Positions 51,451 to 60,575 of a DNA stretch of 64,000 bases are shown here, piece by piece. The position numbers were made by a program, and so were the translations under genes. This DNA comes from Pontibacter virosus (GTDB lineage: Bacteria > Bacteroidota > Bacteroidia > Cytophagales > Hymenobacteraceae): NCBI RefSeq assembly GCF_003096355.1, contig NZ_QEKI01000019.1:19293-83292 (forward strand). Reading direction: 5' to 3'. Position 1 is the first letter of the stretch. Each line of letters opens with the position of its first letter. The notes beneath the pieces were generated by a model. It was not told the DNA's origin and did no database searches. It saw only the letters and a list, made by a program, of their open reading frames with translations.

Positions 51451-54400
51451 ATGAAAACACGTGTACAACTGCACTGGCAACTTCTGTTGCTGGTCTTATT
51501 CCTGTGTGGCACTTTTACCACCTACGGGCAGGGAAGGTCCGATCAAAGAGCCGTTCCGCAGGCTGCTCTGAATCACATTCAGAAAAACAAACAACAACTC
51601 GAATTAGAAGACGAGGATATCGCTGAGCTCGAACTGGCCAGCGAATCTGAAAGCCCTAAAAGTGGCATGAAGCATCTGTACATCAAGCAACTCTACAGAG
51701 GGATTGAAGTGCATGGCGCCGTGACCAACATCAGCATGAGCAAAGAGGGCCGCGTGATTACCATGGGCAACCGCATGCAGAAGCAGGTAGGCAAGCGGGT
51801 GAAATCAAATCAGCCGGGCCTGGACGCAGCCGGAGCTGTGGCGGCTGCAGCGCAGCACCTAGGTATAGTTATGAAAGAGCCCCTGACCGTGCAGGAGCGG
51901 GGAAATGGCCGCAACAGAGCCGTTACTTTCTCTGAAGCTGGCATCTCGCTGGAACCTATACCTGCCAAGTTGGTTTACCAACTGATGGAGGATGGCAGCC
52001 TGCGACTCGCCTGGGAAGTATCGATCTATGAACTGGACGCCCAGAACTGGTGGAACCTCCGCCTGGATGCCACCACAGGCGCTGTGCTGGACAGAGACAA
52101 CATGGTAGTGCAATGCCAATTCGAGAATGATGGTCCGGGAGGAGCCTTCCTGCACGACGAGCACAGTCACAGCACGGCCTCCCCCTATGTAGCGGCGCCA
52201 CAGGCAAGCATCGTACAGGTGACCAACGCCTACAACGTTTTCGCCATGCCGCTGGAAAGTCCCACCCATGGGCCACGCTCTATCGTGAGTACTTCTGCCG
52301 CTAACCAGTTAGCTTCGCCGCAGGGCTGGCACACCGAAACCAGAACACGCGGCAACAATGTGTACGCCTACGAAGACCCGAACAACAACAACAGCTGGAG
52401 CACCAATTACAGTCCCGATGGTGGGCAGGAGCTAAGCTTTGACTTTCCGATCGACTTCACCAAACCGCCGGTGGTTAATCGTAATGCAGCGATCACCAAC
52501 CTGTTTTACTGGAACAACGTGATCCACGATGTGTGGTACCAGTATGGCTTCGACGAGGCCAGCGGCAATTTCCAGCTGAACAACTACGGAAGAGGCGGAT
52601 CGCAGGGTGACCCGGTGCTGGCTGAGGCACAGGACAACCGCAACGGTACTTCCCGCAACAACGCCAACTTCTCTACACCAGCCGACGGCTTCGCCCCGCG
52701 TATGCAGATGTACCTGTGGAGCAGCCCGCCTGACCCCGATATGGTAACGGTAATCTCCCCGTCCTCTGTGGCCGGCAGTTATCCGGCAACAGAAGCGGCC
52801 TGGGCCCGCAAACTCACCTCAGATCCTGTGGTAGGCAAACTCGTGGTAGGGCAGGGCACCTCCGGTCTTCCGCAGGAGGGCTGTGGCGCGCTGACAAACA
52901 CCTTGGAAGTTGCCGGAAACATTGCCGTGGCCTATAGAGGAACCTGTCCGTTTACGGAGAAAGTGGAAGCTGCCCAACTGGCGGGCGCTATCGCTGTGAT
53001 CGTGATCAACAATGCTCCCGGAGCGCCGATTGCGATGGGCGGTACCCCAACTATGCCTATCACCATACCTGCTGTGATGATCAGCCAGGAGGCAGGTGCG
53101 CTTCTCAGAGCGAGAATAGATGCCGGTGAGGAAGTGATTGTTCGCTTGAAGGATGACGGCAAACCGGAAATTGACGGTGACTTCGACAACGGCATCATCG
53201 TGCATGAGTACGGCCACGGTATCTCCAATCGTCTGACAGGCGGACGTACCATCGTAAACTGCCTCAACAACGCCGAGCAGATGGGCGAGGGCTGGAGCGA
53301 CTGGTTCGGCCTGATGATGACCATGAGGCCGGGCGACACAGGTGCCAAAGTAAGAGGCATCGGTACCTATGCCAAAGGCCAGCCAACGGATGGTCCGGGC
53401 ATTCGCCCTGCGCCTTACTCTACTGACTTCGGGGTGAATTCACATACCTATGCCTCCACAAACAACCCAGCTATCAGCCAGCCGCATGGGGTTGGTTTTG
53501 TATGGTCCACGATGCTGTGGGACATGACCTGGGCGCTGATCGACAAATACGGTTTTGATGAAGACCTGTACAACGGCAAAGGTGGCAACAACATGGCCAT
53601 GCAACTGGTGATCGACGGGCTGAAACTGCAGGCTTGCCGCCCTGGCTTTGTGGATGGTCGCGATGCGATTTTGCTGGCTGACCGTCAGAATTACGAGGGC
53701 GCCAACCAGGAGCTGATCTGGAAAGTGTTCGCCAGAAGAGGTGTGGGCCACAGTGCCGACCAAGGCTCCAACCTTAACCGTTTCGACCAGGTAGAGGCTT
53801 TTGATCTGCCGGAAACATACGCCTGTACTACCCCGCTTACCCTGGAAGCAGTTGCTACTTCGGATGTATACACAGGCGGTGTGGCTTCAAACCTATACCT
53901 AGGTTACGGTCCGCAGAACGTGCGTCTGCAGGCCGGTGGCGATGCTGACAACGAGTATACCTGGAGCGGTGCCGAAGGCTTGAGCGCGACAACAGGCGCC
54001 AGTGTTATCTTCACACCAACAGCAGCCGGTACCTATACCTTCACGGTGCGTGCCGTTAACGGCGATGGCTGTACCAAGCACCAGTCGATCACGATCACAG
54101 TAGTAGACGTACGCTGTGGCGATAACAAGAAGAAAGACAAAGTACTGGTGTGCGTGGATGGCGTGGCTGAATGCGTTGAACCTAAAGCTGTGAATTCCCT
54201 GCTGACTAAAGCGAATGGCACACTGGGTAACTGCGGCTTGTCTGCTACTGCTACTGCAACTGCCAAGGCTGAGATCAGCGCCGAGAGAATGGCCTTGCGT
54301 GCTGTGCCTAACCCATTCGGTGCAAAAACGGATATCGGCTTTACGCTAACAGAGGACGGCAGCTATACACTTGAAGTGCTCGATATGAGAGGGACCGTAG

Positions 54401-54546
54401 TAGCTGTCCTGGCCCACAGCACGGGCAGAGCCGGTGAGCATAAAGTTTACGAGTTTGAGAAAGGCAAACTGGCAAACGGCCTGTACATCGCCAGACTGGT
54501 GACAGACGAAGGTGTGTCCTTTATCCGAATCGTGATGCAAAAATAA
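51451..54546 (+). CDS. Secreted M36 (fungalysin-type) metallopeptidase with PA, PKD-like and T9SS domains
   Basis: Extracellular zinc protease, 1031 residues. Signal peptide (LQ-rich core WQLLLLVLFLCGTFTTYGQ), FTP-type propeptide (about 60-180, ending YELDAQNWWNLRLDATTGAVLD), M36 catalytic domain with a PA insertion (about 430-570; PQEGCGAL, GNIAVAYRGTCPFTEKVEAAQ) directly before the zinc motif HEYGHGISNRL (near 588) and the downstream EGWSDWFGLM glutamate. A Cys-bearing PKD/immunoglobulin-like region (about 800-940) and the T9SS type A signal (AVPNPFGAKTDIGF ... FIRIVMQK) follow. Probably a nutritional protease. Confidence 0.93.
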   Translation: MKTRVQLHWQLLLLVLFLCGTFTTYGQGRSDQRAVPQAALNHIQKNKQQLELEDEDIAELELASESESPKSGMKHLYIKQLYRGIEVHGAVTNISMSKEGRVITMGNRMQKQVGKRVKSNQPGLDAAGAVAAAAQHLGIVMKEPLTVQERGNGRNRAVTFSEAGISLEPIPAKLVYQLMEDGSLRLAWEVSIYELDAQNWWNLRLDATTGAVLDRDNMVVQCQFENDGPGGAFLHDEHSHSTASPYVAAPQASIVQVTNAYNVFAMPLESPTHGPRSIVSTSAANQLASPQGWHTETRTRGNNVYAYEDPNNNNSWSTNYSPDGGQELSFDFPIDFTKPPVVNRNAAITNLFYWNNVIHDVWYQYGFDEASGNFQLNNYGRGGSQGDPVLAEAQDNRNGTSRNNANFSTPADGFAPRMQMYLWSSPPDPDMVTVISPSSVAGSYPATEAAWARKLTSDPVVGKLVVGQGTSGLPQEGCGALTNTLEVAGNIAVAYRGTCPFTEKVEAAQLAGAIAVIVINNAPGAPIAMGGTPTMPITIPAVMISQEAGALLRARIDAGEEVIVRLKDDGKPEIDGDFDNGIIVHEYGHGISNRLTGGRTIVNCLNNAEQMGEGWSDWFGLMMTMRPGDTGAKVRGIGTYAKGQPTDGPGIRPAPYSTDFGVNSHTYASTNNPAISQPHGVGFVWSTMLWDMTWALIDKYGFDEDLYNGKGGNNMAMQLVIDGLKLQACRPGFVDGRDAILLADRQNYEGANQELIWKVFARRGVGHSADQGSNLNRFDQVEAFDLPETYACTTPLTLEAVATSDVYTGGVASNLYLGYGPQNVRLQAGGDADNEYTWSGAEGLSATTGASVIFTPTAAGTYTFTVRAVNGDGCTKHQSITITVVDVRCGDNKKKDKVLVCVDGVAECVEPKAVNSLLTKANGTLGNCGLSATATATAKAEISAERMALRAVPNPFGAKTDIGFTLTEDGSYTLEVLDMRGTVVAVLAHSTGRAGEHKVYEFEKGKLANGLYIARLVTDEGVSFIRIVMQK

Positions 54547-54574
54547 TGCGTGTTTAACTATCCTAACGAGGCGG

Positions 54575-54609
54575 GGCCGGTGATTCATTTCATCGGCCTT
54601 TGCTTTTTT
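54575..54609 (+). terminator. Terminator of the M36 peptidase gene
   Basis: Stem GGCCGGTGA / TCATCGGCC (one G-T pair), then TTTGCTTTTTTG; 30 bases past the stop. Confidence 0.75.
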
Positions 54610-54628
54610 GTTCGCTGTTATAGCAAAG

Positions 54629-54803
54629 GTATAGCCGGATTTATATCCGTATACCTATGCCTATACCGATCACCAGGTATACAAACTAGTACCCGTGTAC
54701 TGTTCCTGATTCTCGATTATTTCGCTGTAGTACCAGCATAACAGTTCATCATTATTCATCTACCTATACCTAGCGCACCGCATCGTAGCCACCTGGTATA
54801 CCT
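54629..54803. repeat. Cluster of AGGTATA/TATACCT words
   Basis: Five exact words (starting near 54629, 54650, 54676, 54764 and 54797) and a one-mismatch CCTATACCG within 175 bases, in the convergent space between the M36 and cfa genes and over the cfa stop region. Confidence 0.6.
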
Positions 54804-55891
54804 TTCCTGGAGAGCACGAACTGCCACAGCTGGTTATTGCGGGCCCGAAAGGAACCGGCGCTGGACAGCAGGTAGTAACTCCACATCCGGTGGAAACGCT
54901 CTCCATACTCACCCTGCAACTCGGGCCAGTGCTGGTTGAAATTCTGGTGCCAGGCCAGCAAGGTACGGTCGTAGTCAGGGCCGAAGTTGTGCAGGTCCTC
55001 CACCACAAAAACATGCTCCATGGCAGCACTGAGTTGCCGCAGCGAAGGTATTAGGCAGTTCGGGAAGATGTACTTGTCAATAAAGGGGTCGGGGGAGGTT
55101 TTGGAAAAGTTGACACCGATGGTGTGCAGCAGAAAAAGGCCATTGTCTTTGAGGCAACTGGCGGCCGTCTGCATGTAGGTGCGGTGGTTGCGGTGGCCCA
55201 CATGCTCTGCCATCCCGATCGACACCACGTGGTCAAACTGCTCGCGCACATCGCGGTAGTCCTGCAACCTGATCTCGATGGGCAGTCCCTTGCAAAGCTC
55301 GCGGGCCAGCGCCGCCTGCTCCTTCGATACGGTTATACCTACCACTTCCACCCCATACCTTTCGGCCGCATACCTGGCAAAGCTCCCCCAGCCACAGCCA
55401 ATGTCGAGGATTCGTTGTCCAGGTTGCAGCCGTAGTTTGCGGCAGACCAGGTCGAGCTTGTGCTCCTGGGCCTGGTCTAGGTCTTCGGCATCTTTCCAGT
55501 AGGCGCAGCTGTAGACCAGCCGCTTATCAAGCATGCGCTGGTACAGGCCGTTGCCGATGTCGTAGTGGCGCTGGGCATTGCGGGCAGCCTTGCCTTTGGG
55601 TTGCAGGTTAATTACTTTAGCCAGCAGCACCTCCAGCACAGTGCGCCAGCCAAACCGGGCATTTCTGTACAAGTCTGCCCGTATGGCTTTGTTCACGAAC
55701 TCGTCCATACGTTCACAATCCCACCAGCCGTCTATGTACGACTCACCCAACCCAAGTGAGCCCTGGCTAAGCACCCGTTTGTAAAAGCGACTGTCGTGCA
55801 CTTGCACATCCCAGGGGTTGGGGCCGTTCACGGTGATGCCGGCTGTTGCCAACATGTCAGTTACCTGCTGCTCCAGACTATTCCTTGCCAT
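54770..55891 (-). CDS. cfa: Cyclopropane-fatty-acyl-phospholipid synthase
   Basis: Transfers methylene from S-adenosylmethionine to double bonds of membrane lipids. 373 residues from ATG 55891 (MARNSLEQQV); a 40-codon upstream extension is Cys-rich and unsupported. Seen: HDSRFYKRVLSQGSLGLGESYIDGWW (N-terminal domain), HYDIGNGLYQRMLD, YSCAYW, SAM-binding LDIGCGWGSFARYAAERYG (about 168-186), VSIGMAEHVGHRNH (active-site region), and FPNCLIPSL. Length near E. coli Cfa (382). Confidence 0.95.
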   Translation of the reverse strand: MARNSLEQQVTDMLATAGITVNGPNPWDVQVHDSRFYKRVLSQGSLGLGESYIDGWWDCERMDEFVNKAIRADLYRNARFGWRTVLEVLLAKVINLQPKGKAARNAQRHYDIGNGLYQRMLDKRLVYSCAYWKDAEDLDQAQEHKLDLVCRKLRLQPGQRILDIGCGWGSFARYAAERYGVEVVGITVSKEQAALARELCKGLPIEIRLQDYRDVREQFDHVVSIGMAEHVGHRNHRTYMQTAASCLKDNGLFLLHTIGVNFSKTSPDPFIDKYIFPNCLIPSLRQLSAAMEHVFVVEDLHNFGPDYDRTLLAWHQNFNQHWPELQGEYGERFHRMWSYYLLSSAGSFRARNNQLWQFVLSRKGIPGGYDAVR

Positions 55892-56196
55892 AGCTTTGTA
55901 GGTTAGTAAAAAGATAGAAGAAGCACTATATTGGCCTTGTAACGGCTGGCGTTCGCATAGGTTTTGTGTGCAGGTATAGCAGCAGTGTTTGCCTAGAGTA
56001 TTGACAATCAATGGCTAAAGCCAGAGAAGGCCAGAGGAGGAGGCTGGTCTGTTATTATCGTTCGTAGAAAGAAACTAAACAGCGTAGATAACGTGTTTTA
56101 TTGGCACTAGCAGATAGGAATATGCCCAAAAAAGTGTAGATTTGTGGCATACTTCTTGAAGTATAGATCGTAAGAATACGACGTTCTTTAACTTAT
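55892..56196. other. Spacer between cfa and ssrA
   Basis: About 300 bases; contains one AGGTATA word (about 55971) and the likely ssrA promoter. Nothing else recognised. Confidence 0.5.
56137..56144 (+). promoter_or_regulatory. -7 element of ssrA
   Basis: TAGATTTG matches TAnnTTTG, 52 bases before the mature tmRNA 5' end. No good -33 element found. Confidence 0.5.
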
Positions 56197-56566
56197 GGGG
56201 ATGACTGGAATTGACAGCTTGTGCAGATTGCGTGTAAGCATGTCGGGTGATGAACGTAACACCTGTTAAAAATCCGTTCGAACAATAACTGGCGAATCTA
56301 ATTACGCCATGGCTGCTTAATCTAGGTATTAAGCACTTGCCATAGTCTCGTGCAGGTTTCGTGAATCTGCTTGCACATCAGAGGCTTCGACTCGATTGAC
56401 TAGTCTGTGTAAGGGTGCGGTGCACAGGCGAAATAAAGCATCTAAGGAGTGCGCATAAGTTTGACTTATACTTGCAAGCTCCCGACAATCCGAATAAGTC
56501 TAAGCATGTAGAAGGCCCGTCGATTTCCTTGTCTGGACCAGGGTTCGAATCCCTGCATCTCCACAA
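56197..56566 (+). ncRNA. ssrA: Transfer-messenger RNA (tmRNA)
   Basis: Rescues stalled ribosomes and tags the broken protein for proteolysis. The 5' end GGGGATGACTGG pairs with the 3' end GCATCTCC to form the tRNA-like acceptor stem (GGGGAUG with CAUCUCC, one G-U), and the T-loop GGGTTCGAATCCC lies at 56541-56553. The terminal CCA is not encoded (ACAA follows). The tag frame at 56291-56320 reads GGC GAA TCT AAT TAC GCC ATG GCT GCT TAA, that is GESNYAMAA. The length of about 370 is normal for a one-piece tmRNA. A terminator follows at once. Confidence 0.96.
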
Positions 56567-56576
56567 CCCTAAGCAG

Positions 56577-56613
56577 AAAAGCCCCGCTGGCTACAAACCG
56601 GCGGGGCTTTTTT
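56577..56613 (+). terminator. Terminator of ssrA
   Basis: Stem GCCCCGCTGG (56581-56590) / CCGGCGGGGC (56598-56607) followed by six T. Confidence 0.9.
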
Positions 56614-56749
56614 GTTTGTTTTGCAGAGCTTAAGCTTTTGGAAAATGAAGAGGCTATACCTGGTAGGTGCTAAAGAGTGCTCCTTACATAGGCTGATACT
56701 TGAAGCCTACAGCGATGAGGCGTGCTGCAAGTAACCAAACCTTAAGAAG

Positions 56750-56929
56750 TCAACTATCTGCTGCATTATCCCCCGTCAGTTCACGCTCATAATATACGAG
56801 CTCTTTTTCCAGTGGGTGCTCCAGGTTGGTGCAGTAATAGATGCGTTTGGCGTAGCGCCTCACTGCCAGCTTGAGGCCGGGGTTAACCTTGGCATACACA
56901 ATGGATCCCTCAGGATATTTATTTTCCAT
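56750..56929 (-). CDS. Small conserved-looking basic protein (59 aa)
   Basis: Function unknown. ATG 56929 to TGA 56750-56752. The sequence opens MENKYPEGSIVYAKVNPGLK, followed by LAVRRYAKRIYYCTNL and KELVYYERELTGDN: no signal peptide, rich in Tyr, Arg and Lys, with alternating pattern as in a small beta-barrel nucleic-acid or SH3-like domain. I recall similar short proteins in related bacteria, unverified. Codon use is regular and it lies 24 bases after the next upstream gene on the same strand, so the two are probably co-transcribed. Confidence 0.75.
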   Translation of the reverse strand: MENKYPEGSIVYAKVNPGLKLAVRRYAKRIYYCTNLEHPLEKELVYYERELTGDNAADS

Positions 56930-56953
56930 AGCGGTATAGGTAAGTTTATTAAT

Positions 56954-57319
56954 CTAGTTAAGATCTGATTTCTGGGTGGCTTTGGCAGCTTTCTTGGACT
57001 GTTTGTCAGCATCCGTTCGGTTCCGCTGCGCTTTTGCCTCCATTTTGGAGGCACGTTTAGCTTGCTTAGCCGCGTAGGCTGCCTCTTTGTCGATGCGCTT
57101 AGCCTCTTTTGCATTTGCCTTGGCAACCCGGGCATCTGCCTTCGTGTCTCTTCTCAGATCAGAGGCGTCATTCAGGCGCTGCTTATCGGCTTCTGCTTTT
57201 GTTTTTTGCTGTTCTGTTATGCGCTCTTGCTCGGTTTGCGTCGTTTGGGCGAAGCTAGGGGAAGAGGCGAGCAACAGCATTCCAGAAAGCAGCGCGATAA
57301 AAAGGGGCTTGTTTTTCAT
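56954..57319 (-). CDS. Exported Ala/Lys-rich helical protein
   Basis: Function unknown. 121 residues: signal peptide MKNKPLFIALLSGMLLLASSPSFAQ, then an almost unbroken charged helix made of A, K, R, D, E and Q (for example KADARVAKANAKEAKR, AAYAAKQAKRASKMEAKAQR), probably a coiled coil in the periplasm. No cysteines or aromatic core. Composition resembles histone-like or TolA-linker segments but no family is claimed. First gene of a likely two-gene unit with the 59-residue protein. Confidence 0.75.
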   Translation of the reverse strand: MKNKPLFIALLSGMLLLASSPSFAQTTQTEQERITEQQKTKAEADKQRLNDASDLRRDTKADARVAKANAKEAKRIDKEAAYAAKQAKRASKMEAKAQRNRTDADKQSKKAAKATQKSDLN

Positions 57320-57600
57320 ATTGATAGGAAAAGGTTTATTCTATTATCCTACTATAGTATACGGCTGAACTGATATATAAACTGTAAATTATTGATAATT
57401 AGGAGTTTATGTTTAAAAATAGCCTGTGTGACTCTTTCAGGGCACATAGTTGGCTCTATACTTCAATCGGTACAACAGAATGGGTTTTGTTAAGAACAGA
57501 AAAGAAGCTGCCCAGGCAAGGTTTTCATAGCTGTATGTAATGGAAGGAGTCCAGCTTGAAACTATTGGAGATGTGAGAATTAACGGATTTTATGGCCCTT
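57320..57600. other. Spacer upstream of the Ala/Lys-rich gene
   Basis: About 280 AT-rich bases. No gene, and no terminator for the TRIC gene could be recognised. Confidence 0.4.
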
Positions 57601-58269
57601 TCAGCGCTTCTGTTCTTTTTTGTTTCTGTCATCCAGCTCCGTATCGACGGGATTCAGAAAAGGCAGTTGAATGCGATACTGTACTGCCACTACCCGTATC
57701 AGGATCACAGTTGAGGCAGCAAGCAGTTCAGTTACAGAGATGGACAGGCCGTACTGATAGCTGAGCATGTAAACGATGCCGCCTACAATGCATGCCAGGG
57801 CATAGATGTCTTTCCGGAAAAGCAGTGGTACCTCGTTGAGCAAAACATCCCGGATAACACCACCTACAGAACCGGTAATGGCACCCATCATAATGCATAC
57901 CCAGAATGGAAGTCCCGCCTCCAGGCTTTTTCCTACCCCCACTACCGTAAACAAACCCAGCCCGATGGAGTCGAACAAAAACAGAGCCCTGCCCCAGCGG
58001 AAAAGTTGCTTTCGGAACACAACCGTGGCAAGCAGGGCTATACCTGTCACGATCAGGTAACTGGCGTTTTGCATCCAGAAAGGGGGCACGTTAAGTAGCA
58101 GGTCCCGGGTTGTGCCGCCACCAATGGCCGTTACCAGCCCAATGACATAGGCGCCAAACCAATCAAACTGCTTGTTAGAGGCCCAGCGAATGCCGCTCAC
58201 AGCAAAAGCGAAAGTCCCCAAAAGGTCCAGAAAGGTGGTGAAACTCAGTGCCGAGAGGTCTATCATCAT
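57601..58269 (-). CDS. TRIC-type trimeric cation channel (YicG/UPF0126 family)
   Basis: Inner-membrane channel, likely for K+ or Na+, of the prokaryotic TRIC group. 222 residues from ATG 58269 (or the next codon). Seven helices arranged as two three-helix repeats plus one: the repeat signatures are FAFAVSGIRWASNK with GLVTAIGGGTTRDLLL (first) and GKSLEAGLPFWVCIMMGAITGSVGGVIRDVLL (second). The glycine-rich kinks and RDxLL are the family mark. C-terminus is charged and cytoplasmic. Physiological ion inferred from the family. Confidence 0.9.
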   Translation of the reverse strand: MMIDLSALSFTTFLDLLGTFAFAVSGIRWASNKQFDWFGAYVIGLVTAIGGGTTRDLLLNVPPFWMQNASYLIVTGIALLATVVFRKQLFRWGRALFLFDSIGLGLFTVVGVGKSLEAGLPFWVCIMMGAITGSVGGVIRDVLLNEVPLLFRKDIYALACIVGGIVYMLSYQYGLSISVTELLAASTVILIRVVAVQYRIQLPFLNPVDTELDDRNKKEQKR

Positions 58270-58329
58270 CTTGCCTGCGCGATTATTGCGGTAGGAGTGT
58301 CTGTTTTTGTCTAGGATTCGCTTACCCAC

Positions 58330-59003
58330 ACAAACTCACGAATATAAGGTGGTTTGAACTATAGAGCTAATCAATTTTTTAACGCCTATCATAACAATTT
58401 CCGGTTTTCTTATACCCGGAGGTGCTGTGGCAGGGTGGTATGCGGTTGACGGGGGTACTATACAGTATACTCGGTTTTGGCAGTTTTGCATTTATTACCT
58501 TACCAGTAGGCAATCGACACGGTATACCTGTAGTATAGCCGGTAAAGTGGTTGTTTCCTTGCTTTTATGGGGCTTTATCCGTTACTTTGAAAGATTACTA
58601 TCAGAACCGTGCTGCCACCTAACAGAACAATTCATCTCTTTTCAGAGCCGCTCACAGGCTTTGTTGCGGCATCGCATCACGTATCTCAAAGTGATGTGCT
58701 GAATGGTTATTGCCTTTTCTTTTATACAGCTCCTAAGGCCTTCATTAACTAAGCCGGAAACCTCCGGCCCCGGGCGAAAGCCACCATGCCTTACGGCAGG
58801 GTACTCCTGCTCAACATTCCAGAGTTTGCTATTCCGCAAGACACCTTTACGCAGCGCAAAAGGCGCAGGTAGGGGAGTTCTTGTGTGTTTGCCTTTTTAA
58901 TTTGTCTCCACGCATAGTGCGCTGGAGGCTTAGCGTCCGCCTCAGGGGCCTGGCCGGGCGCTATACCTGCAAGATTTTATAAAGCTTTAAAGACTTAAGA
59001 TAT
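58330..59003. other. Long gene-free spacer
   Basis: About 670 bases between divergent genes. No credible gene: a 91-codon plus-strand frame and a 65-codon minus-strand frame have no protein-like features. A small hairpin GCCGGA/TCCGGC lies at 58753-58768, and AGGTATA words near 58522 and 58963. Confidence 0.5.
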
Positions 59004-59408
59004 ATGAACCCGATTTATGTAACTGAAAAAGATTTTCAACGACTGCACAGCCTGGTACAGGCGCAGCGTGCGGTAAGCGGCGCCCATACCGTAGAGGCGC
59101 TCAGCCGTGAACTGAAACGCGCCAAAGTGGTGGCCTCCGAAGAGATTCCGGAAGATGTAGTAACCATGAACTCGCTCGTGAAGTTGACTGAGCTAAAGAG
59201 CGGTGCCCAAATGGAACTGACTGTGGTATACCCAAAAGACGCTGACCTTTCCAAGTTCAAGATCTCGGTGCTGGCGCCCGTGGGCGCGGCCATACTGGGT
59301 TGCAAAGTCGGCGACAAAGTGGAACGGCCGGGGCCCAAAGGCACCATCGTGTATGAGGTGATGGAGGTACTGTATCAACCCGAAGCTGCAGGAAATCTTA
59401 ACCTTTAG
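59004..59408 (+). CDS. GreA/GreB-family factor, Rnk-like
   Basis: Short RNA-polymerase-binding protein, 134 residues. The C-terminal FKBP-like domain (about 55-125) shows the GreA/GreB pattern: VTMNSLVKLTEL, ELTVVYPKDADLSKFKISVLAPVGAAILGCKVGDKVE and GTIVYEVMEVLYQPEA. The N-terminal helical part (about 45 residues) is far shorter than the GreA coiled coil, as in Rnk, which lowers rather than stimulates cleavage. Co-directional with mreB, 45 bases apart, so an operon is likely. Confidence 0.86.
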   Translation: MNPIYVTEKDFQRLHSLVQAQRAVSGAHTVEALSRELKRAKVVASEEIPEDVVTMNSLVKLTELKSGAQMELTVVYPKDADLSKFKISVLAPVGAAILGCKVGDKVERPGPKGTIVYEVMEVLYQPEAAGNLNL

Positions 59409-59453
59409 TCTATCGGCAAGGTTTGTTGGAGAAGAATTTTTACGCCATAGAGA

Positions 59454-60476
59454 ATGGGTTTTTTAGATTTTTTTAGAGAGGATATTGCCATTGATTTGGG
59501 CACGGCCAATTTTCTGGTCATGCAGGGCGACAAGGTAGTGGTAGACGAACCGTCTATCGTGGCCTACAGCCGGTCATCTGGTAAAGTGTTGGCGATTGGC
59601 CGGAAGGCCATGCAAATGGAGGGGAAAGCGCACGAGGACATCCGCATTGTGCGGCCCATGAAGGACGGCGTGATCGCTGACTTTCATGCGGCAGAACACA
59701 TGATGAAGGGCATGTTGGAACTGATTAATGGGGGTAGAAGGAAATTCGGATCTTCGTTCCGGATGGTGGTTTGCGTGCCCTCTGGTATAACCGAAGTGGA
59801 GAAGCGCGCTATACGCGACTCCGCCGTTATTGCCGGGGCAAGGGAGTTATACCTGGTGCACGAGCCGATCGCGGCCGCCATTGGTATCGGGCTGGATGTG
59901 GAGGAGCCGAACGGGCACATGATCGTCGATATTGGGGGAGGCACGACCGAGATTGCCGTAATTGCCCTGAGCGGCATTGTCTGCGACCAATCCCTGAAGG
60001 TGGCGGGCGAAAGCTTCACCGCTGACATTGTGCACTACATGCGCAAGCACCATAACCTGCTGATCGGGCAGTCCACTGCCGACCGGATTAAGCTGGAAGT
60101 AGGGTCGGCCCTTCCTGAACTGCAAAATCCGCCACAGGACGTAGGCATTAAAGGCCGCGACCTGCTGACGGGATTGCCAAAACAGGTACACGTTTCTTAT
60201 AGTGATGTCGCTTTCTTTCTGGACCGCTCGCTGGCCAAAATAGAAGAAGCCGTGATGAAAACCCTGGAGATGACCCCACCCGAGCTCTCGGCAGACATCC
60301 ACCAGACAGGCATCTACCTGACTGGCGGTGGCGCTTTGCTGCGCGGCCTGGATAAGAGGATTTCTGCCAGAACGAAACTGCCAACCCATGTAGTAGAAGA
60401 CCCGCTTCGTGCTGTCGTAAGGGGCACGGGCACCGCCTTGTGCAACATCGACCGCTTCAGGTTCTTGATGCGCTGA
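59454..60476 (+). CDS. mreB: Rod-shape protein MreB
   Basis: Bacterial actin that guides cell-wall synthesis. 340 residues, full length. Phosphate 1 loop DIAIDLGTANFLVM (about 10-23), phosphate 2 MIVDIGGGTTEIAVIALSG (about 160-178), adenosine loop LTGGGALLRGLD (about 290). The N-terminal amphipathic start GFLDFFRED may bind membrane. No mreC, mreD or rodA follow: the next genes are xylose genes on the other strand, so this is an isolated copy and may be a second MreB. The protein departs from the usual GTANT motif (GTANF). Confidence 0.93.
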   Translation: MGFLDFFREDIAIDLGTANFLVMQGDKVVVDEPSIVAYSRSSGKVLAIGRKAMQMEGKAHEDIRIVRPMKDGVIADFHAAEHMMKGMLELINGGRRKFGSSFRMVVCVPSGITEVEKRAIRDSAVIAGARELYLVHEPIAAAIGIGLDVEEPNGHMIVDIGGGTTEIAVIALSGIVCDQSLKVAGESFTADIVHYMRKHHNLLIGQSTADRIKLEVGSALPELQNPPQDVGIKGRDLLTGLPKQVHVSYSDVAFFLDRSLAKIEEAVMKTLEMTPPELSADIHQTGIYLTGGGALLRGLDKRISARTKLPTHVVEDPLRAVVRGTGTALCNIDRFRFLMR

Positions 60477-60540
60477 GTTGGCCAAAGCTCTCAGGTATAA
60501 GGTATAGCCTGGCAACTTATAAGGTAGCATGAAATTAGAG

Positions 60541-60575
60541 CCCCACTGTCTGTAAGCCGGTGGGGTTACTTTCTG
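60541..60575 (+). terminator. Probable terminator of mreB
   Basis: Stem CCCCACTG / CGGTGGGG (one G-T pair), 9-base loop, then TTACTTTCTG; weak T run. Confidence 0.5.

Noticed and set aside
56378..56566. 62-codon frame opposite ssrA with RDSNPG
   Set aside because: This is the well-known false product of reading the T-loop of a tRNA-like structure backwards.
58642..58839. 65-codon minus-strand frame (AVRHGGFRPGPEVSG)
   Set aside because: Looks like translated intergenic repeat; no start context and no protein-like pattern.
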